This document shows positions 57,501 to 64,000 of a DNA stretch of 64,000 nt, piece after piece. A program made the position numbers and the translations under genes. This stretch comes from Saccharomycopsis fibuligera x Saccharomycopsis cf. fibuligera (Eukaryota; Ascomycota; Saccharomycetes; Ascoideales; Saccharomycopsidaceae). The stretch spans positions 1,116,001 through 1,180,000 of the forward strand of contig CP012820.1 in NCBI GenBank assembly GCA_001936135.1, in the 5' to 3' direction. Under the pieces are notes generated by a model. The model searched no databases and had not been told where the DNA came from. It saw nothing but the letters and a program-made list of their open reading frames with translations. Each line of letters starts with the position of its first letter. The first letter of the stretch is position 1.

Positions 57501-60500
57501 TCATTGATCCTACCGCTCCTGAAAATGAGTTTTTGGCATTCTCTTGCAACGCATACAACACATCAGTCCAATTTTCCGTAGACGTAATCACATATAATGC
57601 AATAAATGTATTAGGCAAAGTGTTCAAGGCAAACTGATACTCATTATCTTCCATTAGTTGACGATCAATAACACCTTCGAAAAAAGTACTAGTGAGCACG
57701 CTGTAGAGGAACAAGAACAAAAAGAAGAATAAGGTCAAGTTACCAATGGTCTTGAAATTACCAATGACTTTAAGCCACAATTCCCTAACAAATTTCACAG
57801 CAATGACGACACGGTAAAACCTCATAATTTGAAAAATTGTTAGCCAATTGTACATTTGGCCCAATTGCTCTCTCACCGCAGGTATAACAATCACTGAAGT
57901 GATAATTGCCAAAATCAAATCAAACTGATTGCGTTTATAACAGAGAAAGTAGCGCCAGTAGGGCAAAAATGTAAAGAATCGTACAATGATGTCCAAAAGT
58001 AAAAGGTAAGTAACTACAAATTCAATGGTGTTGATGACGTTGATCGACCAGTGTGACGAATCTGCCTTTCGGCATGCTTGACTGACCATGTCAACGGTAA
58101 TTATAGTCACCCAAAACACTTCAAATCTATGATATTTTTCCACTCTAGAAGCAATGCGGAATGGAAGGCCCTTTTTCCGCAAATTTGTAAATAGAATGTA
58201 ATCGAGAATACTGGTCCGTTTGCGACTGGCTTTCAAACGATGCAACTCAGATGTGATTTTGAAAGACGAGACAATCACCGCAATAAAAATATTCATCAAC
58301 CAAATTGACATAATAAAAATGGCAATGATGAAGAAAATCGAAGCTGCCATATTTTCTGCATCCATTGTGTAGTACATCAAGTCGGTGAAAGTGTTCATAG
58401 ACATCACCACGTACACTAATTCCAACGAATGCAAAATGTTATCGAAACTAACGGTGCCTTCATATGGGTTATCACCGCTAACGCACTTGGAATTTCGAGG
58501 ACAGTAATAGCCCTTGATGATATTAGAAGAGTCGCCGTTTTCCAAAATATATGGTTGCGGGTCCCCAGAAGTTGGGTCCAACCAAGCGCCGCAAAATTGC
58601 CAATCATCACTGTTGATAAACGTTTGTGTACTGTTTGATGGATCGGTGTAAACACATTGCCTTTTAAATGAAGCTTTAAACGTCTGGACACCAGCAATGG
58701 ATAAAAGTACCCAAAAGTACAAAATGAACAAACAAATGTTGGCCAATTGTGGTAATGCATGTTCCAAAGAACGAAGGATGGTGAATGTACCCTCAGTGAG
58801 TTTAGTAAGCCTGAAAATTCTAAAGCAGGACAACGCTCTAAATAAGTAGAAGTGATGATTTATGTCATAGTTATTGATGGATAGAAGCAAAGAGATCCAG
58901 TATGCAACACAAGAAACAAAATCCACCACATTCCAATTACTTCTCAAAAATGGATCTTTCAAGTTATCGAGATCTGATTTGGCCACCACCAAGTTGGGCT
59001 TTAAAGTAAAACTATGCTTGAGTTTGGACAGTTTAGCGTTCTCCTGTTCTAACTGCTGTTTACTTTTGAAGATTCGCTCTACTCTATTAATTGACGACTC
59101 TATCCAACTTGTCTTTTTCTCAAGGTTGAATTCTTCGTAAAACCCGGAGTTGTCGTAAAACCCGAAACTAATAATTTTGGCCACAATTTCCATAGTAAAC
59201 ACCACGTTACATGAGAGCACCAAAAAATCAAGCCAAGTGAAGTGCCTGGTATAGTAATAGCCATGTGTGATTGGCGGATTCCACTGCTGGTATGCCAAAA
59301 TCGAAGTATGCAAGATGTAAATTGCCAAAAAAAAGATATCGGGAATAACTTCAAGGAGTCTAGCCAATGATACTCGTACTGCGCTATGAGGGCCAAAAAT
59401 TTTGAGCGACTTCCCATAAAGTCCTAACTTGCGGTTATAAGTTCTTGTGTCTCTAGCGTAAAAGCTGTCGTATTCTGTCTTGACGTTGTATCCAACACTT
59501 GCGGTGCGTGACGGGACTCTGTCCATGCGCACGTTAACGTCGAAATCTAGCTTTTTCTCACTGATTGGAGTAGTTGGGACATTATTATCTTCAGCTGCAG
59601 TAGAGCCAGCAGCAGCCGGCGCGCCTGCAACGCTAGGCGCCAGAGTGCCCTGATGTGGTGGTTGTAGATATGGCACGTCTGTTAATTTGCGGCCACCATA
59701 GCTAGTTTCAGGAGCAGCGATGTTTTCCGCCGACAAGCTTATGTTTGAGTTGTTATTGGCATAAAGCTTATTACTGTTGTCGGTGATCTTGGAGAGTCTA
59801 GACATATCGACATCAACTTCCTCGACGTCGATGGTTGGATGTTGCGACTGCTGCTCATTCGCTTCGGCCGATTTGGACAAGTCACTGACGCCGTTGGCGT
59901 CATTCAAGATGGAGACGTTGGAATTGTTGGAGTGCGAAAGTCGTTTTAAATTAGCATCACTTTCTTCGCCACGAACAATTCTGGAAGAAAACTTCTGGAA
60001 AGCCAGCGTGAGATGTTTCTTCAATTCGCTGTTGCCCGAATTGATACTTTGTGAGCTGTTATTGCGCGAAAAGCCGCCGCTGCCGCCGCTGCTGGCGCCC
60101 AACCCTTCTTCGAGACTGCTACTGTTGAATACGGATTCGGCGCTTGGCCGTCTGAACAGAGAGGCATAGTTGGGAGAAAGCAATTCAAGGCTGGGATCGG
60201 TTTTGGGGGCGCTTATGGGCAAGTTTTGAAGTTTTATGGCGCCGCGCGGCTGGTCGTCATATGCGTCGATATCGTCATCGTGAACAATGATTTCGGTGCT
60301 TATGCCCTTGTTTGACTTTGTCCTGTATATACTTCTGTCGCTTATTCTGCTGCCGTTTATGTCGACATTGTTGTACTCGTCATCGTCATAGCCATGGCCA
60401 TCGTGATCGTCATCATCGTGATCCCCACCACCACCACCACCACCACCAGCAGTGGCAGCAGCATCGCGGCTGCTGTTGTCGTGAGCACCGGTTGCGCTGC

Positions 60501-61434
60501 CGCGGCGCAGTTTTGAACCTCTGCCGCCGTCAATGGGAAGCCAAAGCCCCATGCCGGTTTTGCTTCCCAACGCTTCTTTGAACCCGTCTTTCAAAGCCGG
60601 TAGCTCTTCACCTTCGATTGCTTCCACAAGAAGCGACTTGGTTTTCTCGAGGCCGGCGTCATTCTGCTGGTTGTGGGCATTGTTGTAGCTAAGCGACCTG
60701 GAGATGATCCGCGGGATTGCTCTTTTGGGGGAGTGGGCTGGCCTTTTGCCATGTTCTGCCGAGGAATCGTAGTCGTAACCGTAACTGTGGCTGTACTCGT
60801 CGGCGCTGCCGTCGTCGTCGTCGTCTTCTCCGACATCCAGAAAATTGTCTCTGCGTGCGGGATCACTGCCGTTGCTGTTGCTGTGAAGTCTGCTCTGGTG
60901 GAAGCGATTCCGGCTTGGCGACTCGAGACTGATTTCCGACTGCGCGTCGTACACGCTGCTGTTTCTGAAATAGGGGGAGTAGGCGTGCAAGTAGCTGAAC
61001 GTGCCGTCGTCGTCAAGAGACCTGGCGCTCAAGGGGTTTTCGTAGCTTGTGGTGCTAGCATAAGCTGCCGCCGGCGCGCCTGCGCCCTTTTTCTTACCGG
61101 GCGACGAGTCTGGAGACGCGGTGCCGCCGGCGCTGGCGCTGCCAGCGCCAGCGGCTCCGTAGATGCTTGCGTCCTGGACGTTGAGCTTTGGCAAAGAAGC
61201 GATTCTGTCCTGGTTCGAGTACAGGGGGTTTCGCGTGTGCACCTGCGAAAGAGACTGCTCGAATGGGTTTATTTCCTCAAAGGAGGGCGTGGACATTATG
61301 CTTGAAGTGTCATTGCCATCGCCATTGTCACTGTCATTGCCATCGTCACTGGCGAGGCCGGAAGGGTCGTGCTGACGCGGTACACGGTAGCTGGGTTCTC
61401 GAGTGTCGCTCCTCTGGCTTGGGCGCTTCAGCAT
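54523..61434 (-). CDS. CCH1: CCH1, voltage-gated-type high-affinity calcium channel alpha subunit
   Basis: 2,303 residues. Four homologous six-helix repeats lie between about residues 710 and 2100, as in animal Cav alpha-1 subunits. Pore segments: repeat I VMSMNTFTDLMYY (about 1015), II ITSTENWTDVLYA (about 1286), III ISSLEGWVDLLEY (about 1755), IV KMSFGEEWNAVMN (about 2048). The filter positions thus appear as Asn, Glu, Glu and Glu, with Asn in repeat I. An EF-hand-like loop (DPNGTGFI, about 2131) follows repeat IV. The first 690 residues are a cytoplasmic, Ser/Asn/Asp-rich domain encoded by GC-rich DNA. With Mid1 it forms the plasma-membrane channel admitting Ca2+ after pheromone, ER stress or depletion, feeding calcineurin (family knowledge). 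S. cerevisiae Cch1 has about 2,040 residues; the extra length is N-terminal. Confidence 0.95.
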   Translation of the reverse strand: MLKRPSQRSDTREPSYRVPRQHDPSGLASDDGNDSDNGDGNDTSSIMSTPSFEEINPFEQSLSQVHTRNPLYSNQDRIASLPKLNVQDASIYGAAGAGSASAGGTASPDSSPGKKKGAGAPAAAYASTTSYENPLSARSLDDDGTFSYLHAYSPYFRNSSVYDAQSEISLESPSRNRFHQSRLHSNSNGSDPARRDNFLDVGEDDDDDGSADEYSHSYGYDYDSSAEHGKRPAHSPKRAIPRIISRSLSYNNAHNQQNDAGLEKTKSLLVEAIEGEELPALKDGFKEALGSKTGMGLWLPIDGGRGSKLRRGSATGAHDNSSRDAAATAGGGGGGGGDHDDDDHDGHGYDDDEYNNVDINGSRISDRSIYRTKSNKGISTEIIVHDDDIDAYDDQPRGAIKLQNLPISAPKTDPSLELLSPNYASLFRRPSAESVFNSSSLEEGLGASSGGSGGFSRNNSSQSINSGNSELKKHLTLAFQKFSSRIVRGEESDANLKRLSHSNNSNVSILNDANGVSDLSKSAEANEQQSQHPTIDVEEVDVDMSRLSKITDNSNKLYANNNSNISLSAENIAAPETSYGGRKLTDVPYLQPPHQGTLAPSVAGAPAAAGSTAAEDNNVPTTPISEKKLDFDVNVRMDRVPSRTASVGYNVKTEYDSFYARDTRTYNRKLGLYGKSLKIFGPHSAVRVSLARLLEVIPDIFFLAIYILHTSILAYQQWNPPITHGYYYTRHFTWLDFLVLSCNVVFTMEIVAKIISFGFYDNSGFYEEFNLEKKTSWIESSINRVERIFKSKQQLEQENAKLSKLKHSFTLKPNLVVAKSDLDNLKDPFLRSNWNVVDFVSCVAYWISLLLSINNYDINHHFYLFRALSCFRIFRLTKLTEGTFTILRSLEHALPQLANICLFILYFWVLLSIAGVQTFKASFKRQCVYTDPSNSTQTFINSDDWQFCGAWLDPTSGDPQPYILENGDSSNIIKGYYCPRNSKCVSGDNPYEGTVSFDNILHSLELVYVVMSMNTFTDLMYYTMDAENMAASIFFIIAIFIMSIWLMNIFIAVIVSSFKITSELHRLKASRKRTSILDYILFTNLRKKGLPFRIASRVEKYHRFEVFWVTIITVDMVSQACRKADSSHWSINVINTIEFVVTYLLLLDIIVRFFTFLPYWRYFLCYKRNQFDLILAIITSVIVIPAVREQLGQMYNWLTIFQIMRFYRVVIAVKFVRELWLKVIGNFKTIGNLTLFFFLFLFLYSVLTSTFFEGVIDRQLMEDNEYQFALNTLPNTFIALYVITSTENWTDVLYALQENAKNSFSGAVGSMILIGWFIFSNSIILNIFIAIIAENMEVSEHEKKKEQVRAFIRNLAESLSGIKQESLLEHAKKKLKIKKVKNKISKQKTEVTELFGLLMTGTIVDLFLEDEKKQNEIKEHEKKINQQSLLYNNFVSKTIRKQSKLVMNWFYKNPFYAKRQVDIEDSINPNVLAKNILMEDKIMAAHQRRYLENNPGFNTVLYIFAPRNRLRRFCQMFVGPSVGERVDGRAPDRRLQEFFNLIMLIGTIGIVVLACYATPLYSHSHNVTSKIWYWTLYADLAFALLFTLEFLTKVIADGLLFTPNGMLRSSWNVIDVAVLITLWLNLIFSINGTGSVSRIVRGFKALRALRLLTISETAKTTFHRIIIAGFGKILGAAAVSFCLLFPFSIWGLNIFNGRLATCNDSDLSKHQCYGEYSSEVFDWHVVSPRAYKNPYLFFDSFPHSFSSLFQISSLEGWVDLLEYVTQSTGVGTPTEPYAQPYNAIFLVTYMFLAIVFILNLFVSVIISNYTRTSGSAYLTNEQRSWNEVKKLLNQVTPTRRPRKESLSSIKLFLYNLIIERNPIWQLTYDGVLLIHLVILLMESADNSVKVETFRNVMFLINAAFFFINSCLKQFVKGFNSMLLKNKWDVFQFAVSGAALLFQIVLMNTSSSTRVVPNIAKALLLMLLILIIPRSNRLSLLLKFASASLPSLLSLLYTWLILFMVYAIALNQMFGLTKIGEHGTGNMNVRTVTKSLILLFKMSFGEEWNAVMNDYYVSEPYCYNEDGYSDCGSPIYAHILFISWNVISMFIFLNLFISLVVENFSYVYHRTGPCSLITRQEIRKFKQAWMKFDPNGTGFIPVECFYEFLHSLSGILSFKLYDGRLSIKNLSENWFDKTDSDDPYDIYIDFQAMKATLDSIDVKKVRHRKVQFERFVEEAILNMEMNGHPRISFNKVLMQIPLYTQFQDGACLSLNDYLERYLLLQKLDKRISKRKRIGARKTFIDRWRFLQHRKRLRGEAALNF

Positions 61435-61598
61435 GGCTCTTGCGGTGCGACTGGGTCCTGGAAGCTGCTACCGCTGAGAGAGGTATAGATGGATAGCAAG
61501 CGAGTGGGAAGCGGTCAGCGCTAGGTATCTGATCTAGGCGAGTATCGGTCTGCCAAAAAATAGGACAGGAAGAAAAAGAAGAAAAAAAAAAAATAAAA

Positions 61599-61600
<2 letters not shown>

Positions 61601-61639
<39 letters not shown>
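61601..61639. repeat. poly-A run, 39 bases, followed by (GA)n
   Basis: The second-longest homopolymer in the window, about 170-205 bases upstream of the CCH1 start codon on its sense strand (poly-T there). Confidence 0.9.
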
Positions 61640-61642
<3 letters not shown>

Positions 61643-61710
61643 AGAGAGAGAGAACAATAAATGCAAATGATTACAGCGAAGAGTAGAAGAACCTGGAGCG
61701 CAGGCGAAGA

Positions 61711-61740
61711 AGAAAAGAGAAGAGAAGAGAAGAGAAGAGA
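61711..61740. repeat. GAGAA pentanucleotide repeat
   Basis: About five to six units; on the CCH1 sense strand this is a TTCTC pyrimidine repeat, the same unit seen in the leader of the histone H3 variant gene. Confidence 0.8.
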
Positions 61741-62719
61741 ACAAAGTAGAACGAAGTAAACGAAAAAGCAGACGCACAAGTAAAAGAGGAAAAGAACAAA
61801 CGAGCCCGTGTCCCGGATAGCAGCCAGCGCGAGATAGTGAACGCAGCGCTGGATGAGGATGAGAGGATGACAGATAGTGTATTGGAGACGGTACGGAAGC
61901 GTGGATAGCGCTGATGATAGGCTGCAGCCGCTGCTCTTGTCTTTCTCTTTCTCTCTTTTTTTCTTTGGCAGTCGGTCAGCGCTATAAGTAATCTGCCAGC
62001 TTCCACAGTAATAATATTAATAAACGCAGCAGCAGCAGCAGCAGTAGCGGGGCCGGGCCGGGCCGGGTGATCCCTGGAGACTGCCAGAGGAGACTGCCAG
62101 AAGAGGCTGCCAGCAGCTGCCAAAAGACCCGCGCGGGCGGAGCACCTGCAGGCACGTGGCACCCTCTCGCACACCCGGTCATGTGCAGCTGACGCGGTCA
62201 TGTGGTTATTCATGTGACCCGTGTGGGCGCCGCCGTGCCGGTACACGCGAGGGGAGGTCAAGCGGAGTCACCCTCCACGCGGCGCCCCTACCCCTTTGGT
62301 GTTGCAACACAGCGCACCACCCAACACAGCGCACCGCGCCACACAGAGCGGGCACATGCTCTGTGGCTCGTGTCCATGCGCGCCCATGCTCTCCCATGCG
62401 CGCCCATGCGAGATAAAGTTCCACGCAGCCTTCTCGCATGGGCGCTGAAACTCCACAGCTTGCCATGACGCCGCGCGGTGCGTCTAGCTGTCTTGCTCTG
62501 CGGCTCGATGTGCGGTGGTGCGCCGCTCAGCAACAGGGGCTACTGCCTCATTGGCCAAGAAGCTGTTAGTGGGGACGCTACTGCCGTCTGCTGCGGAAGG
62601 CTGCGTGTGTCTGCGGACGGCTGCGGCTTCCGCCTGGGCCATATGCGCCCGCCCATTTAGCTGGATGGACACAGCGGTGGAGCTGCCGAGTGCACCACCG
62701 CCCAGCGCTCCGCTGACAA

Positions 62720-62745
62720 CAGCTAGCCAGCTAGCTGGCTAGCTG
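62720..62745. repeat. 26-bp perfect palindrome
   Basis: The left arm CAGCTAGCCAGCT (62720-62732) is exactly reverse complementary to the right arm AGCTGGCTAGCTG (62733-62745), with no spacer. It lies in the divergent CCH1/globin spacer, about 430 bases before the globin start. Confidence 0.85.
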
Positions 62746-62975
62746 GCACATCCGTGCGCACTTGTTCCTCTCGAGCACTATCTCCAAAACCAGACCTGGA
62801 GCCCTTTTTGCCCCGTCGCGCTGTTCGCTGACTCCGCTGTTGCTCGACTGTCAAAAAGCATTGCTTCCGGCGTATTCTACAGCTGCTTCCTTTTGGCAGG
62901 CGCATCCTCCCAGAAAGTCGCACCAACCGGTTCCTGCTTACTTTATTCTACTTTTTGCTTTGCTTTGCTTTGTTT

Positions 62976-62977
<2 letters not shown>

Positions 62978-63011
<34 letters not shown>
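62978..63011. repeat. poly-T run, 34 bases
   Basis: Homopolymer about 165-200 bases upstream of the globin-type start codon, in a T-rich stretch continuing to 63055. Confidence 0.9.
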
Positions 63012-63012
<1 letters not shown>

Positions 63013-63177
63013 TTTTACTTTTTTTTGTTTTACTTTTTTTTTGGTTTTACTTTTTACTTCCTCGTCTGCGGTGATTCATTCCATGGAACACTTCAGCCAG
63101 CAAGCGCATCTACATCCACGAAACACAACCGCAACGCTCCCTGATCAAACCCCCCTGGGCGGCGCAACACATACAAG

Positions 63178-64000
63178 ATGTCCTCCAAGTTCAGCAAACT
63201 ATTCAAGGCACGAAGCACCAGGAGAGCAGACGCATTGGCTAGCTCCAAGGACGCGTCCGACAACTTTTCCCTTTCAGTGGCTTCACTCTCTTCCAACTCC
63301 ACCGAAGTGGTCAACGGCAATGACCAGCACAGCAGTGTCGGCAAAGACGGGGAGCTTGGCAGCGGCAGAGACATCAAGCACCACTACAACTCCAAAACCT
63401 CGTCTGTTAGCTCCCTTTTGACCAAAACCCACAACAGCAGCAGCAGCAATAACAGAGCAGACACTTTCAACGACACCGGCGATAGTACTGCGAGCGTCAA
63501 TAACAACGGCAGCAGTAACAGTCATAGTAGCAACAATAGCAGCAGCAACAACAGCCACGGCGGCAATGCCAGCGCCGCTAGCTTAAGACGCACCGCAACG
63601 AGCAACTCGGCCGCTAGAAACCCAGCTACCGCAATGGGCTCTTCAGTGGTGTTTAATGCCCCAAGTGTGCCTAGTTCCGGCAACGGCACCACCGGTTCTT
63701 CCAGCGGCACTCCTACCATCAACGAAGCAGCGTCCTCGTTCACCGCCAGCAGTCAAGACTCCAGTCCTAATGGCGACGACGTCGTATTGAAGTTCACTGA
63801 TGCCCAAGTAAGGCTCTTGAAATGGTCCTGGAACGAAAACGTCAGCACTCCAAAGGAAAAAGATTTTGCCAACAGCACGGCCGCTCTCTCAGATCCCTTA
63901 TCTTCCGCAAATGCCAAGGTGAAGGTCAACTCGATTTCCGAAACGTTCGCCTCGGCGCAATTCTGGAGCGAGATTTACAGCAATGTCTACTTGATTGACC
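63178..64000 (+). CDS. Globin-domain protein with low-complexity N-terminus (3' end outside window)
   Basis: Open from ATG 63178 to the window end (274 complete codons), so the 3' part is missing. The first about 200 residues are Ser/Asn/Gly/Thr-rich, starting MSSKFSKLFKARSTRRADAL, with no motif. From about residue 201 a globin A-B helix pattern appears: LKFTDAQVRLLKWSWNENV, then, after a loop, FASAQFWSEIYSNVYLID, which matches the start of fungal globins such as S. cerevisiae YNL234W and its Candida relatives. The haem-contacting F-helix histidine lies beyond the window, so haem binding cannot be checked. It is divergent from CCH1. A close alternative reading is a low-complexity protein with chance similarity, but the phased W, F and Y residues favour a globin. 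Confidence 0.65.
   Translation, partial: MSSKFSKLFKARSTRRADALASSKDASDNFSLSVASLSSNSTEVVNGNDQHSSVGKDGELGSGRDIKHHYNSKTSSVSSLLTKTHNSSSSNNRADTFNDTGDSTASVNNNGSSNSHSSNNSSSNNSHGGNASAASLRRTATSNSAARNPATAMGSSVVFNAPSVPSSGNGTTGSSSGTPTINEAASSFTASSQDSSPNGDDVVLKFTDAQVRLLKWSWNENVSTPKEKDFANSTAALSDPLSSANAKVKVNSISETFASAQFWSEIYSNVYLID

Larger units (their letters stand above)
61435..63177. other. 1.7 kb GC-rich divergent promoter region between CCH1 and the globin gene
   Basis: Contains a 39-base poly-A run next to a GA repeat (61601-61650), GAGAA pentanucleotide repeats (61711-61740), a (CAG)n/(GGGCC)n patch (62026-62068), imperfect GCGCGCCCATGC and CAACACAGCGCACC direct repeats (62305-62410), a 26-bp palindrome (62720-62745) and a 34-base poly-T run (62978-63011) about 170 bases before the globin ATG. 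Frames in this GC-rich stretch are shadows without domains. Confidence 0.6.

Noticed and set aside
62156-63421. Frames on both strands in the CCH1/globin spacer, including one of 219 codons overlapping the globin start
   Set aside because: The 219-codon frame runs through poly-T and is out of phase with the globin frame, which has the better codon use and domain match.

Overview
The window is nuclear DNA of a budding yeast, most likely of the CTG-Ser1 clade and probably near Lodderomyces / the Candida parapsilosis group (the species guess is inference). Supporting points: mostly intron-poor genes orthologous to yeast genes; a TACTAAC branch point in the one clear intron; a complex I subunit gene (complex I is absent from Saccharomyces); a Candida-type sugar sensor; an H3 variant carrying Thr31-Ser32; Asn/Ser/Gln-rich low-complexity inserts; and avoidance of CTG as a leucine codon even where the DNA is GC-rich, with CTG codons found instead in Ser-rich tails.

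Left part (1-10,333): the 3' part of NSE3 (Smc5/6 complex), a 2.7 kb spacer, then three tandem same-strand monocarboxylate-transporter paralogues. Middle-left (10,480-29,613): a run of minus-strand genes: URB1 (60S ribosome biogenesis), SPO7 (Nem1-Spo7 phosphatase subunit, interrupted by one in-frame TAG), CSM1 (monopolin), MAK10 (NatC acetylase subunit) and a Snf3/Rgt2/Hgt4-type glucose sensor with a very long cytoplasmic tail. A GC-rich 1.35 kb divergent spacer with a GCTGTTT minisatellite separates the sensor from a solitary histone H3 variant gene.

Middle-right (32,688-41,845): YME1 (mitochondrial i-AAA protease), MTR10 (nuclear import receptor), PRP11 (SF3a splicing factor) and a two-exon gene for the NDUFB9/LYR-family subunit of complex I. 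From 41,846 to 54,522 there is a 12.7 kb stretch holding only one confident gene, a CUP9/TOS8-type homeodomain regulator. Its 7.2 kb upstream region contains a cluster of AGCTGTC sites, including a perfect inverted pair, along with palindromes and short repeats; this looks like a large regulatory region. Right end (54,523-64,000): CCH1 (plasma-membrane calcium channel), a GC-rich 1.7 kb divergent spacer with a 26-bp perfect palindrome and very long homopolymers, and the 5' part of a globin-domain gene that runs off the window.

The genes are individually transcribed; there is no operon-like logic apart from the transporter array. No tRNA, rRNA, transposon, LTR element or CRISPR array was recognised. 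The best candidates for something new are the SPO7 in-frame stop, the H3 variant and its unusual promoter region, and the site cluster in the desert upstream of the homeodomain gene.
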